Assembly: GCA_947311845.1 (NCBI GenBank)
Contig: CAMZMU010000027.1
Coordinates: 45,680,053 to 45,744,052, forward strand
DNA length: 64,000 nt
DNA from: Poa pratensis
Lineage: Eukaryota > Streptophyta > Magnoliopsida > Poales > Poaceae
Direction of reading: 5' to 3'
The notes beneath the pieces are model-generated. The model searched no databases. It saw only the letters and a program-made list of their open reading frames with translations, and was not told where the DNA came from. A program made the translations under genes and the position numbers. How positions within the stretch are numbered: position 1 is the first letter of the stretch; each line of letters begins with the position of its first letter. Shown piece after piece: positions 1 to 11,853 of the stretch.

Positions 1-84
1 GAGATGCATCGACAATTTCGAGATCAACAAGCGCACGTCCAACTACTTAATGATCTCGTGGACCATATGTGGATCTTCAATTGA
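1..84. repeat. Direct repeat copy A of a short TE segment
   Basis: This stretch is almost the same as 945-1023: both start GAGATGCATCGACAA and run through GTGGATCTTC, with a few substitutions. The second copy lies inside the TIR-bounded element at 690-1297, so this is probably a broken copy of the same transposon. No gene is seen in it. Confidence 0.6.
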
Positions 85-300
85 GAACTCATCATAATTC
101 CTTCATCATCAAGGAATTCTTCAATTGAGGTGTTTTTTAACCGTGTCCCGTTATCGCTTCTCACCATTTTGATATCAACTGCATGCTTATTTTCCGTATG
201 TCCCGACAAATTTGGCGAATAGACTCTTCAATTTGGCCTTGTTATCAAGATATAACACCCAAGTAAAACTTGAATAGTCATGAACAAGTTACAGTAAAAA
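85..300 (-). pseudogene. Copia retrotransposon integrase fragment
   Basis: Minus-strand translation shows two pieces typical of the Copia integrase core. One reads DYSSFTWVLYLDNKAKLKS (about 290-230) and the other reads IKMVRSDNGT followed by a short Lys/Asn stretch (about 170-130). They are in different frames, so the copy is broken. Only about 200 bp of the polyprotein remains, with no LTR nearby. The family assignment is from the motif; the element name is not known. Confidence 0.6.
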
Positions 301-689
301 AATCCGACAACAAGGCCCCGGGTACGAGGATGGCACCAATCCTCACAATGTGACCGAGCGTGGAGGGGCGTGTGCACGGGACATCCCAATGATGCCCCCG
401 GGATGCGCCTAAGGGCTTTGATCACATCGTGTGTCCGGGGGAGACGCCACTTCAGACGACGAGAGGTTTTCAGGATTACATGATTAACCTAATCGCTTTA
501 ATATTCTCGTGAACATTTAATTAGTGTCGACGGTTACAGAGAGTTTCCCCCGACAGTGACTATTAGGCCTAGGGCAGTGCAAGTTTATAAGCATGGTTTA
601 ATAAGTATTTTACTAAGGTGGCATATTAATTAATGAATAGAGCGAGCGAGGTTGTAATTTAGCTAAGATACAACTCTTGCACGTGGTTA
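301..689. other. Intergenic, no gene seen
   Basis: A GC-rich patch (about 310-470) is followed by AT-rich sequence. No coding signal, TIR or LTR edge was recognised. Confidence 0.4.
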
Positions 690-1297
690 GAGCATCTCCA
701 ACCGGAGTGGACAAATCCTCGTTATACGTTCGGGCGAACAGTCCGAACATGGCCTGGGCACAAAACGTGCACCCAACCGGCCTCCCCAAAGTCAGCCCAA
801 CGTGTCGGGTTGTCCGGCAACTCTCACGTTCGTCTAGATTGTGGAGGACGAAGGAGAAGGGACAGCATACCTGAATGATTTTGAGAAGTCCGAAAACATG
901 TCCGCCTTCCGGAACAAGATGTGCAAAATGTTCTCAAGCTTCTTGAGATGCATCGACAACATCGAGATCAACAAGCGCACGTCCAACTACATAATAATCT
1001 CGTGAGTCATATGTGGATCTTCACTAGAAATCAGTGAATCTGAACTTGAATTAGGCACTATTAATAAAAAATGTAATATGAATAATTTTATCAAAGACTA
1101 GACTATGTTTTATGTTGATTCGAATAATCGTATGATCGAAGTGTATTGCTCGCATGTATTTGAGATCAAAAATTTGAGATATTATTGGAAGGACACACTT
1201 TTGAGCGTTGTCCGGGCTCTGTCCGCGCACACGTCTGGAATGACATGTCCGCGGACAGTTTGGGGCCGGACTTTGGCCACTCCAGTTGAAGATGCTC
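690..1297. mobile_element. Non-autonomous TIR transposon (Harbinger-like)
   Basis: The left end reads GAGCATCTCCAACCGGAGT and the inverted right end reads GAGCATCTTCAACTGGAGT, giving terminal inverted repeats of about 20 bp with two mismatches. The inside holds the second copy of the repeat at 1-84 and GTCCG-rich sequence, but no intact transposase. Flanking bases (TTA left, CCA right) do not give a clean duplication. The superfamily is inferred from terminal sequence style only. Confidence 0.5.
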
Positions 1298-1416
1298 CCA
1301 ATCATATTTATGCATGAGCCAAAATCATTAAATTCAGATACAACACATAAAAACAATGAATTGAACCAATTATACCCAATGTGCATGCTATGAGACGGTG
1401 CATTGGCATAGGCATT

Positions 1417-1693
1417 AAGACTAGCCATATTGGGAAGTATCATACACTAGTATCATGCATATGATACTAGTCTATGTTACTACTTTCATAGTGGATAGTA
1501 ACATATATGTGGTATCATATAGCAGTGTATTTATTAGCATGCACACTCATCTTGTTTTGGAATCCGTTATGTTACGGTATCTACCTATGATATCACCATC
1601 ACCTCTCTCATCATTAATTGTAGTGACACGTCATATTTTTGCCAACGTGACATGCATGATACTACCTATGATACTCTCACTATGGCTAGTCTA
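1417..1693. mobile_element. MITE with long imperfect TIRs
   Basis: The left end AGACTAGCCATATTGGGAAG is mirrored at the right end, where the inverse reads AGACTAGCCATAGTGAGAG. Inner inverted segments such as TAGTATCATGCATATGATAC strengthen the fold. The right end is about 100 bp past the stop codon of the minus-strand methyltransferase gene. No coding capacity. Confidence 0.65.
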
Positions 1694-1792
1694 AAGAGCC
1701 TTCTCGGAATTTTAATTACTCCGTATTCTGATTCCAAGCCCAAAAAAAAAACACACAAACCCGGTACCGCAGCCAGCAGTTCAGTTGAGTTG

Positions 1793-2669
1793 TCACTTGG
1801 GCTTCCCAGCCATCATGAATGCCTTGAACACAAGCTTCCGAGGCACCGTCGGCTGAACCCCCCACTCCTCCTCCACCTCCTTCATCACATCCTTCACCAG
1901 CGCCTCCAGATCCACCCCTTTCTCCCTCGCCGTCGTCGCGACGGAGCCGGTCATCAAGAAACCCGCCAGGTCTCCAGCGTCATCTCCACCTCCATGTCGA
2001 CGTCGGCCGGCTCGCCCTCGCGGCCCACCCCGACGGGCTCGAACGGGAACGGCAGCTCGCGGTACCGCTCCATGGCCAGCCTCGTCCTCGGGTCCATGTG
2101 CGGCCGCATGGCCGCGTACAGCGTCCCCTGCAGCTTGTCCCCGAACGGGTGGATGTCGTAGTTGTACCCCCACACGGCGAGGACGCCGCCGGGCTTCTTG
2201 AGGACGCGGTTCACCACGGCGTAGAAGAGCGGGACGTCGAACCAGTGGATCGAGGTCGCCACGATGACGAGGTCCAGCGAGCCCTCGCCGCCGACCAGGG
2301 CGACCAGCTCGTCCTCCGAGAGGTCCACCGGGGTGTGCAGGTACCGCACCTTGGGGTCCGCGATGGCGTGGCGGAGCTGGCCCTCGCTCACGTCCGTCGC
2401 CACCACGCTCTCGTAGTGCTCCGCGATCTGAAGAGGGAAGAGAGACACGACGGCTTAATCGTTTTCCCTTTTAAGATGCTCGCTCGATTCAGAGCTCAGA
2501 TAAAAGAATGGAGGCTTACGCTGACGGAGGCTTGGCCGCTGCCGCAGCCGGCGTCCCAGGCGCGGTGGTGGCCGGCGGTGAGGGAGGCGAGCATGGAGAA
2601 CCACTCCTTGGGGTACCGCGGCCGCTTCTTGGCGTACGTCTCCGACGGTTTCTCGTACAGTCCCGCCAT
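1793..2669 (-). CDS. SAM-dependent methyltransferase, plant putative type; one frame break
   Basis: A two-exon gene: exon 1 2669-2520, intron with GTAAGC donor and TTCAG acceptor, exon 2 2427-1793, about 261 residues if continuous. Exon 1 starts MAGLYEKPSETY and holds the SAM-binding glycine motif DAGCGSGQAS (about residues 39-48). Exon 2 has an acidic ribose-binding type residue (VVATDVS), the core strand LVIVATSIHWFD, and a PGG turn before a beta strand, as in class I Rossmann methyltransferases. The substrate is not known; family members act on small molecules. Around 1972 the frame breaks: TLE is followed in another frame by DLAGFLMTGS. Adding back one base (GAGGAC read as GAGAC) restores continuity to the stop at 1793. 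Either this is a young pseudogene or a base is missing from the assembly. Confidence 0.75.
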
Positions 2670-2734
2670 TCTTGTGCTCTGCTATCAACTGTCAGCTGCG
2701 AATTGAGGTTGCAGGGCTGGATCTGGATGCAGTA

Positions 2735-2741
2735 ATTTATA
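2735..2741 (-). promoter_or_regulatory. Probable TATA box of the methyltransferase gene
   Basis: The minus strand reads CTATAAAT 66-72 bp upstream of the start codon at 2669, a normal distance for a plant TATA box with a short leader. Confidence 0.5.
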
Positions 2742-3668
2742 GGTGATCGACCACCATGGAAGGTCAGAGCCAAAGTCAAAGTGGTCACACGATCCTTGGC
2801 GAAACGGAATTTTGCATTATCCACTAGGATTCAGATCTGTAAAGTGTAAACTGTACTGTACTCCTACCAGATGTAAGAAACTCATGCAGCAGTAACCAGA
2901 GACTACGCAGGGGCGAGATGGTTTTCAACTTGCGCAGAAGGGAAAAAAGATCGAGGGGTAAAACCAGGGAATGCATCAAACCTGAAGCATGTAGATGATG
3001 GAAAGATGGGTTAAAAGCATGAAGAGCATCAAATTTGAAACCTGTGGATTGTGGTAGAAAGCAAGTCAACCAGACGTGGGAGACTTGCTTGCTCTAACTT
3101 GTCTGAGGCACCTCTTATTTGACCAAGATAGAAGAAGACAACTGCATAGTGACACCGAACTGAACTGTGTGAAAACCACAAGATGCTGCCATAAGTGGGA
3201 ACACTTCAAGATGCTTAAACATCGCAATAACAGATGTATTAACTATTTAGTTATTTACAAGATGATGGCTATGTATGCTTATTACAGGTTTGTAACAAGC
3301 AGCTAAATACGATTTTCATCAACAAACATATTAACATCACAACAACAAATGTCATAATCTACCATCACATACAAGTTCTATGAGCAATGTTTATTGCACC
3401 AGGATAACTGTACAGAAACCGAAACGGAACACCAGCAGACTTGACCAGAAGTTACTGTTTGGGACAGCGGGACTTGTACAGCAAGGCCTCTGTCCTGCTA
3501 TGTGGGAGCATCCATGATTTATACAAGTGATGAACATGTCCATTCATCATTGCATGAGATAAAAACCTGTCATGATGAAGGAAAGCAGAAAAGATCACAA
3601 GAGTGTTTTTACTGAACAATCTTGTACTGAACTGTATTATTTGATAAGAGTGGGACGCTCTGTATCTA
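2742..3668. other. Intergenic between methyltransferase and VDR
   Basis: No gene is recognised. The part nearest 4006 probably includes the 3' untranslated region of VDR, which is on the minus strand. The rest is unremarkable. Confidence 0.4.
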
Positions 3669-3818
3669 CTTCCTCTGTTCTGAAATATAAGATGTTCTAG
3701 CTTTTTCCAAAATCACATATATGTAGACACGTTTCAGTGTGCAGATTTGCTCATTTTAGTCTATATCTAGCCCATATTGAAATATCCAAAACATCTTATA
3801 ATTTGGAACCAAGGGAGT
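3669..3818. mobile_element. Stowaway MITE
   Basis: Ends read CTTCCTCTGTTCTGAAATAT and, inverted, CTCCCTTGGTTCCAAATTAT, and the copy is flanked by TA on both sides, the Stowaway (Tc1/mariner) target duplication. About 150 bp long, non-coding, inserted beyond the 3' end of VDR. Confidence 0.8.
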
Positions 3819-4006
3819 AGTTGTTAAGAATTGGGCACGAATGATGGCAGGAAAAAAAGTGAGATGTTATATGACACAAGAATAAGAAAATATACCTACC
3901 AATTACAAATAAGCTCCATTCGGCGGCACCTTCCGTCATTTTTTACATCTTTGTAAGTAGAGGTGCATGAGTAAAATTGATCTTTTCATGCTGTTTGAGC
4001 ATATCA

Positions 4007-6139
4007 TCATATTCTCTGAATAATACCAGCTTCATTTCCTGGAGCAATCTGGTAATGCAGCTTGGAACCTTCTGGAGTTCCCAAAGGAGCACCCATGCAG
4101 GAGCAGTTATCGACCATATAAAGCTCCCAATTCTTAATGCCACACTTCTCTAAAGCATAATCCAGTCTTGGGTTGTCCCCAACAGGATAAGACCCATCAG
4201 GGGTAACAAGCACTGCTCCAGTGTATGATTGTCCAGCAGCCTGAGCAGCTCCATGATAATGGAACAGACCCCAGCTGAAATCCTCCGAAACATCAACAAT
4301 TGTCCAGAACTCCTTTGAAACCACGCCATTATCTAGCACACTGAAATAAAATGTACCAGGGATGCTAGCTCTTCGCACCCGGTACTTTCTGCGCCTCCAA
4401 ACCAGCTTCCCATCCAGGGTTTTGACTTGGAAAATTGGCTCGTACCAAAATGAACCTTTAGCTTTCCCTCTGTAGAATAATTGGTACTGGCATGGGAATT
4501 GATCATATGCTGGATTTTGTCCGGCTACAACTCTCCAGCTCCATTCCATACTGTCCAGCCAACCGACAAACAGGTCTTCCGCAACTTCATGGCTAAGCTT
4601 TTGTTCTCTGAACATGGATAGCGGGGTTACAGAAGGCTTACTGGGGATCTCAGCATTTAGCTCAAGACAGTTGTGCTTTTGCAAAACACATAGAGAAAAA
4701 GCCTCCAGATGTGGACTCTCGTAAGAAGCAATACAACGGTAGTTGCAGACTTGATCGGTTGGAGAGCAAGAATTCAAACACTGAATGGCTTTCCTACAGT
4801 CGGGATCAAACAGACAATTCAGGATTTGAGGGCCACAGTTTGTTATCATACAGCTTAGGGTAGATAGACCCTTTGCCCTTAGATTTTGCAGCATATCAAC
4901 TGGTCTTATGTACGCATTAACCACAACGAGTAGGCAAAATCTGATGTCATCTGAGTTGTGCCTTTCCCAAGCATTGGATATGGTTTTGAGGACTTCAGTT
5001 GATTCCTCTGCGCCACTTGGTTTTCCGACACTGGCTAGTTTGCCGAAGAAGTCTTGTTCTCCAGTATACTGAACATATCTGCCCCTAGCTTGTTTACTAA
5101 AGATGGAGATGACTGAAAGCAAAGTACATTCGAAATGTTCTTACTGTTATGTACGAGCCACTGGACGGACTCCTGGCCCGTTATTGCAACATTGACCAGC
5201 AAATCACAGCGAGACAACTCTTCCTGAAACCATCATGATCGATTGATTTGTCTGTGAAGACGAGCATTTCAAATCCTTCGTCAACCCACTTTAGCCTATC
5301 AGCCTAAATGAAGCAAAACAATTATATTAACTCATATTTTGAGATTCCAGATATGAAAGATTTATTCAGCCAACAGCTAGTGAAAAACAGAGTAACAGAA
5401 ATTCATATCTTATATGTAAAAGATTTAGTCATAGCCAGCACAATTAACTTCTTTTGGCGAGAAGCACAGTTAATTTCTCATAAGCACAAATGCACTGCAC
5501 TTAATTTATTAAACGGAAGCAAGCAAAGTAGCAAACACTCCACGGGTCCTTGTGGCAGCTACATAGTCATAATGTGGTTAAGCATACAGGAGTAATAATT
5601 TAGGCAAGAGAATACATACATTAGCAGTGTCAAAAATGGAGTTGACGTTGTGTCCTCATAGTTAACAGATATATAGATTCGGATACAGATGGTACTAACT
5701 GTAACCGGATATGCAAAATCATGATGTAGCACTACATGATAAGTAGGAACATTTTATCAGTAAAATCACTTTGATTTCCAAATTTATTTTTCGTCGGGAA
5801 AAGGCGAGGGGGAACTGACGGATTCAGAACAGAAGATGGGTTCAGACTTCAGAGCGGGGTCGTACCGTATGGCGCATAACTTCCTCCCAGGGTGTATCCT
5901 TCAGCGGGCTGATGCTCCCGTCGCCGACGACAGCGACGATGCGGACGGTGCCCTCCCGCGACGTGGCTTGGCCGGCGACGCCGCCATTCCGGGAGAGCAG
6001 GCGACGCCGGAGAAGCGGCGAGTCGCGGAACGCGAGGGAGCAAGCACGGTAGAGGTTTAGGGAAGTGGCATCGGGTCTGTTGGAAGAAGCGAGTGGCGGT
6101 GGCGGCGGCGGAAGCGGAGGCTGGGAGAGTGGTCGCCAT
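4007..6139 (-). CDS. VDR: Violaxanthin de-epoxidase-related protein, chloroplast
   Basis: The gene resembles the plant VDE-related family, which shares the Cys-rich and lipocalin domains of violaxanthin de-epoxidase; its own reaction is not settled. Exon 1 is 6139-5866 and starts MATTLPASASAAATATRFF, a Ser/Ala-rich plastid transit peptide. Exon 2 runs 5303-4007 with a TTTAG acceptor. Exon 1 later reads TVRIVAVVGDGSISPLKDTP. Exon 2 has a Cys-rich domain (TLSCMITNCGPQILNCLFD and on, about 4870-4670) and then the lipocalin barrel (SFWYEPIFQVKTLDGKLVWR, about 4460) to the stop. The frame breaks between the transit peptide and IVAVVGDG, at about 5226 and at about 5039. The last two are each repaired by one added base in a short run; the first needs a gain of one or loss of two. 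The rest is uninterrupted, so these may be sequence errors. Confidence 0.85.
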
Positions 6140-6431
6140 GGGAGGACGTGGAGGAAACGGCGGCACGTCGTCGACGGCTGGAGCCTTCCGGTACCTTGTC
6201 CTCGTGACTGGGCTCACCCGAAGCCCCGAACCCCTCCAGGCCGTTGGATCTTCCATCGACGGCTCATATTATAAGAAGACATAAGGGACGACGCAAAATG
6301 ACAACAAAAATAATTCGAAACAGAATCTCCATTAGAGCGGGAGAAACGCAAAAATTCCCCAACCTGTTCTTCCCCCTCTCCACATTCCAAATCCTTGTCG
6401 GTTCGCTCGAGATTTGAGACCCTGAGTCGCC
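6140..6431. promoter_or_regulatory. Shared head-to-head promoter region of VDR and MRNIP
   Basis: Only 292 bp separate the two divergent start codons (6139 minus, 6432 plus). The interval must hold both 5' untranslated regions and core promoters. It is GC-rich near VDR and has no clear TATA box on either side, as often seen for housekeeping bidirectional promoters. Confidence 0.5.
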
Positions 6432-8169
6432 ATGGCGACGCTCTTCCTCGCCCTGCAGTGCGTGCAGTGCTCCACGATGCAGGTGCGCGCCTCAACCAAA
6501 CTGTTCCCTGTCGATTCCCTCCTGTTTGTCTGACGATTGATCCGGCCTACGCCAGGTGAAGCAGCAGAAGAAGAGCAGCAACAAGTGGGTCTGCGTGGTG
6601 TGCAACCAGCGCCAGTCCGTGCTCCGCGTGCACGCCCGCGGCTACCGCGCTGCCGACCTCCGCCGATTCGTCCAGGAGGCCAACCTCGCACGCGGCCGCG
6701 GCGCGCCCGCGTCCGCGCCCGTGCCCGAGGCGGACTGGGATCTTCCGGCGGCCGGGGATCAACAGGACGAGCCTCCGAGGGAGAAGAGGAGGATGGACTG
6801 GTCCGAGTACCTGGACGACACCGGGGAGCACCATGGGGGCCTTGACGTTGCCGATTCTCTAGATTGTGGTATGCTTAAATCATGTCTGATCTAATGCCTG
6901 ACAAGATATAGCAGCATTTGTATTACTCCCACTTCGCAAGCTTGGATAATGTCTAATGTGCGCTTCATCTTCTAAAGTTTGTAACATGTAGGTCCTGAAG
7001 GGCTCCAATCTGAATTGCTATGAATTTAGGTGTCACTGGAGCAAGTCATACTACATTACCTAAGCCAGGACTAGAATAACCATTTCACAAATTCCTTGCA
7101 CAATGACTTGCATTTAAATGCTTGATTGTTTGTTTTTGTTTGCCCTGGAGCTGGAACCAGATGGTTTTACACTGCATTTTGTATTCAAAATGAGGCTGTA
7201 CATAGTATGCTTCTAGGTCTTAAATATAGTCTCGTTCATGTTTATTCATCTAGTACATATTGCACTTTCAACTATCTAGTTCAATGTCGTTTGTGCCAAA
7301 TAGTTGGGTCTGGTTCTGCTTGCACATAACGTGAGTCGACTATGTGTTGCACTTTGCTCCAATTTTTTGAGTCCGACCTGATCATACATGTGCCTTATAT
7401 GTTATGCCCGACTGGAGATGCAACGTAATCAGGTAATATCTGGCTGGCCCTGTCTGTGGTGACACGAATCTGATCAGGCTGTGGTTCAAAACAAAATGTT
7501 GTAGATGGCAACATATCATGTGGTTTTATACGCAAAGAAAACTAAACCATTGTATTTTGTGTAGGTGTGGTCGAATTAGGAAGTGAAAAGTGCAATTCAC
7601 TCTCTATTTATCCTCCTCAAATTTGATTAGCATTGAATGGTGACTGGCCACGCAATGACCACATTTGCAATGCATAATGCAATTGTTTCTATTGTTAGTT
7701 GCCTAATTATTCTCTTGCCGCTATTAACATGGTATATAGGAATTGAAGTGACAACTGAGTTACCTCAGGAAAGACTTAAAGTTCCTTCCTTGAAGAGGCC
7801 TCCCAAAGCCCAATTGGGTTCAACCGGCAAAAGGCCCAAGCCTCCAATCAATCCCTCTTTGTCCAAGATGCAGCGAATGGAACAAGGACCAACTCGCTCA
7901 ACTCTCAGCTCTGCAACCTCTACTGCTGAAGGCAATACATAAAAATCCTAATACATTCTTACACTTGTCATGACCAAAACAGTAAAGTTAAAACGATCGT
8001 ATAATTTTCTTGTGCAGCACAAAGATCAAAGTTCAGCAAGTATTTGGACGATAGCTTCTTTGAAGATAGAAGGCAAGAGGGCTCTGGGCTCCATTGGACT
8101 GAACTTGATGAAAGTGCTCCCACTACCGAGGCAGTGGTGGATGATGAGGTACACCCAGATTTCATGTGA
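6432..8169 (+). CDS. MRNIP: MRN complex-interacting protein-like zinc-ribbon protein
   Basis: Four exons: 6432-6482, 6556-6868, 7740-7931 and 8018-8169, giving 235 residues. The N-terminus has two CxxC pairs, QCVQC (residues 10-13) and VCVVC in exon 2, which form a zinc ribbon. It continues with the family pattern QRQSVLRVHARGYRAADLRR and a Trp-Ser-Glu-Tyr-Leu motif. A second copy of that motif, KFSKYLDDSFFE, lies in exon 4. In animals MRNIP binds MRE11-RAD50-NBS1 and helps the DNA-damage response; the plant role is inferred from homology only. Intron phases agree across all joins. The third intron starts with GC (AAG/GCAATA) and ends GTGCAG. If it is not spliced, the protein stops four codons later at 7942. 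It lies head to head with VDR. Confidence 0.75.
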
Positions 8170-10021
8170 AACTGATCCCGTCTTGGATTGCTGTAGCATA
8201 TATTTTAAATAGCATGTTTTTAGATAAGATCAGATGTGCTAGGGAAACAATGTTATTCTGTTTGATGGCACTATGGATTGGAGTACACTGAGTTGTATGG
8301 AAAAAATAGAACTGAAAGAAAATTAGGGTACGTGATAAATTTTCTACTCAGTGATGTTAACAGTGTATCTTCTCAACCTCTTGCTTCGTTCCCACCTTCA
8401 TCCTATGAATTACAGATACATGTTGTTACTAAGATATCCTATGTTAAGATACGAAATGAGGATGTGTCGTACTAGTTCAAGCGTCGGGAGCCGATTTCTT
8501 GAGTGTGTGAGTACATCAACCTGTCATTTCAGTTACCAAAGTATTATCACCCATTTGTTTGAGTTCTAACTTGCTCAAGTGAAAGATGATGGGTTATCTT
8601 GAGGATGTTGGCCAACAATTTTAGTTAGCTAGCCACTTAATTGTTAAAAGAGATAAAACTGAAAGTACTTTCTTTACTGGGAAACTCCAGAATCAATTGG
8701 TATTGTATTTGCATAGGCAAATTGTTGCAAACTCCTTTGTGCTGCACGGGGAGGATGCATGAATCTGTAACATCTTCACTGAGTAAGAGGTTCAAGTAAT
8801 AGTATTCTGGAACAAAAATGTTAGCATATATGACATGATGTGCTAAGGAAATAAGGAATGAAAACATGTTCTGGCTGTCAATCTTTACCCTCTAGTTAAC
8901 TGACCACCAAACAACTCAATGAAGATGTTACTCTTGCTCTAGCTAATTTATTTTATAACTTGCCAAGTTCATTTGTCTCAAGTCTCGATACCTTTTCTAA
9001 TATTATAAGAGTGAGGTAACTGATAATTATGGTAGTGGTAGGACCGTCTGAAGGCTACATAAATACAAACTATGCTTCTCTGCCCAATTCCTTCGTAAAA
9101 AGCAATAGGGTATTTTTACCCTATGTTCAGTCCAGTTCCATTTTCTTTTCATCATGTACCCTCTTTTGGCATACCATCATTTATAATCTTGTGAAATGCA
9201 TTATAGTCTCACTTGATTTGGCCACATCATGCTTTTCTCGGGCCCTAGCAGGCCATGCGCAAAAGCCAGACAAATGATTGTTGCTCTTTTCTTTTGGACC
9301 GATAGAGCAGTCAGTTGAAGTCTCAGTATTCAATTATTTAATTCATATCTTTTCCAGTAGGTCCATATTTGGAGTGTACAATCAGTATATATAACTAATC
9401 TATTTGGTTAGTAAGTGAGCTGCATTCACTTAGATTATTCCCTTGAAAGTTATTGACTCTATATACCCCTCCTTTTGCTTTCGACTGTTCTGAACTTACC
9501 GTTTTAGATATCACAATTGTGACAAGTTCAGACTGTTCTAATGTTGTATTCTTGAGAAGGATACCGTTCCATTCCTGTGTTAAATGCTAATACTATTGAT
9601 TCATTCCTGGTAGCACATGCATTTAGGCATACGTCTGCTAAATTTCGCACCAGTAGAACTATTAGATTTAGCTTAGCTCTCCTGCATCCCCACCGTGCGT
9701 TCACTCATAACACTGGCAAACACAGAATTGTGCCTGTGAGGTGGCGTGCTTTCTAGTGCACCTTTAAAGCGAGCAATGGCCGACAGATCTGCGGGCCGTG
9801 ACATATATTTCTGGTTTGGTACCAAACAGCTAGGCACGATACCCAGTTCTGCACAGCTTGCGCAGCAGGACAGCATCACATTTCTTCATGTGTTTGTGTT
9901 ACAGCCTCCCGAGCAGAAACTGTTGCAGTAGTAGTAGTTTACTATTTACGTGGTCTGGTTCATCTTAGGTCGTAGGGTATCTACAGTAGTTTATATTTCA
10001 AGTTGTTGTAGTAGTCTAGTA
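8170..10021. other. MRNIP 3' flank and intergenic sequence
   Basis: AT-rich sequence containing only short open frames that match nothing recognised. The first few hundred bases probably hold the MRNIP 3' untranslated region. No repeat ends were found. Confidence 0.4.
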
Positions 10022-10278
10022 CTCCCTCTGTCTTTTATTACCCTGCGTTTTGGGTATTCTGAAAGTCAATCTTTTTAAACTTTGACCAAACATATAGAGA
10101 AAAATACTAACACCTATAATATGAAATGGATATAATATGATTCTATGCTTTACGATGATTTAAATAATATTTATTTTACATTATAAATATTGATATTTTT
10201 TCTTATATACTTAGTTAAAAAGTTTAAAGTTTAACTTTGACTAAACCCAAAACGCAGGGTAATTTGGGACGGAGGGAG
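10022..10278. mobile_element. Stowaway MITE
   Basis: Left end CTCCCTCTGTCTTTTATTAC and inverted right end CTCCCTCCGTCCCAAATTAC, continuing into a matching CCTGCGTTTTGGGT stem. Flanked by TA on both sides. 257 bp, AT-rich core, non-coding. Confidence 0.88.
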
Positions 10279-10390
10279 TACCATCCCTGTCAACAGTTAC
10301 TATTATTGCAACCACTTAAGTTGTATCCTGTCATTAATGCATACAACCAACATCTCTTCAGTCAAACTGCGTAATGTTGATTGAATACTA

Positions 10391-10622
10391 CTCCCTCTGT
10401 TTCAAAATATAAGACGCGTTATTTTTGTGCCGGTCTTTCCTCCTCGATTATGACCATAAATATTGACAAAATTATATGGAATGAGAATGTATAAATGGTA
10501 CCGTTGGATTCGTCTCGTAAAATTCTTTAATTTTATATATCTTCATACTAATTTATAGACATATTATAAGTAAAAAATCATGGTCAAATTTGAGGGCGCC
10601 TTATATTTTGGGACGGAGGGAG
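10391..10622. mobile_element. Stowaway MITE
   Basis: Left end CTCCCTCTGTTTCAAAATAT and inverted right end CTCCCTCCGTCCCAAAATAT, flanked by TA. 232 bp. It lies about 110 bp from the preceding MITE but belongs to a different subfamily, so the two are separate insertions. Confidence 0.88.
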
Positions 10623-11057
10623 TACTACTCATCTCCAATACATTTTGGTTTGCTTCCCAACCTTGCATTTCTTCACCTCAACCAAAAAGCTGTTGCTTTA
10701 GCATTATATCAACTTATCAAGTGAGGTAGATTATCATAGACGCTCTGAGGATGAATTTCGAAATATAGTACCATAGTAGTATGGGCGCCGTGCGCGTGCT
10801 ATAGCATTTGGTTTTGCAATTGAGTACTCTGCTTCCGTGGAATGTGAAGTTCTTGAGTTGGCAGTATTTATACTCTGCAACTTTGGCCATGTGGCATCAA
10901 TTAGTACCATTGTTATAGGTTACAGTGCAGCTTTGGCCATGGGTTGAATAATCTGGCGGCGATATATTTGTGTCGTGCTGTTTTGTTTATCTATCCAACG
11001 CAAGTTCACCCGTGTCATTCTGAACTATCGTCTCTTTCAATTATTAAATTGATGAAC

Positions 11058-11143
11058 GAATGGTTTGCTTTTGCTGAGCATAATTGGGTTCATGATCATG
11101 GAATGGTTTGCTTTTGCTGAGCATAATTGGGTTCATGATCATG
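11058..11143. repeat. Perfect 43-bp tandem duplication
   Basis: The 43 bases starting GAATGGTTTGCTTTTGCTGA at 11058 are repeated without change from 11101. A simple two-copy duplication in non-coding DNA. Confidence 0.9.
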
Positions 11144-11463
11144 TTATCGCCCTTTATTCCCTCCCTTCGCTTTCCTTTATCTTTTCCTGTACCTCCTATT
11201 TTTAGCAGGCGACCATCCCTTTATTATGTTATTGAAGGATATGCATTTTAGTATTTCTGCTGTGGTTAGGTCAAGTGCTCTGGAGTACATATACTTTTCA
11301 AGTTAGAAACGAAAGCAGATGGTAAAAACGACATCTGGATAACACTTGGGTTGGGCGCCATTTGCCACAAAACTGACCTTTGGTACAAACTTAACTTGAA
11401 AAGACCTGTCCTAGAAACTTTAACCAATTATGAACCCTTTTGGCAAACACCAAGTATTGTGGC

Positions 11464-11625
11464 GTTTTGATCAAGGTTATAAAAAGCGCGCTTAAGCGCA
11501 CACTTAGGCTATGAGCTGCTATTAAACGTGCGCTTAATTGCGCCTAGCGATTTGATTCTTTAGAAAAGAAAAAAAGCAGAGACAAAACGCTCAACTAGCG
11601 CATAATGCTTAATAGAACCTTGGTT
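11464..11625. repeat. GCGCTTAAGCGC-type short repeat, possible MITE remnant
   Basis: Contains AAAAAGCGCGCTTAAGCGCA on the left and AGCGCATAATGCTTAAT on the right, with GTGCGCTTAATTGCGCC in between. The inverted nature suggests a small non-autonomous element, but no clean ends or target duplication were found. Confidence 0.3.
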
Positions 11626-11692
11626 TTGGTACATGGTGTGAAGACCAGGGCGTTTGAGCAGTGGAAACGTGTTTGCACCGTTTCGGCTCTTA

Positions 11693-11853
11693 CTTGCTCC
11701 GTTCATATATATAAGATGTTTTAGCCTTTTAACACATTCATTTGCATTTACATGTATCTAGACACACCTTAGTGTATATGTTCACTCTTTTTGGTTTGCA
11801 CCGAGTCAACATGTACACTATCTAAAACGTCTTATATATATGAACGGAGGGAG
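11693..11853. mobile_element. Stowaway MITE
   Basis: Left end CTTGCTCCGTTCATATATAT and inverted right end CTCCCTCCGTTCATATATAT, followed inside by AAGA(T/C)GTTTTAG on both arms. TA on both flanks. 161 bp. Confidence 0.88.

Noticed and set aside
5108..5139. A 32-nt intron (GTAAGAACAT to TTTCAG) in VDR
   Set aside because: Too short for a plant intron, and the uncut sequence gives a good family match (VQWLVHNSKNIS).
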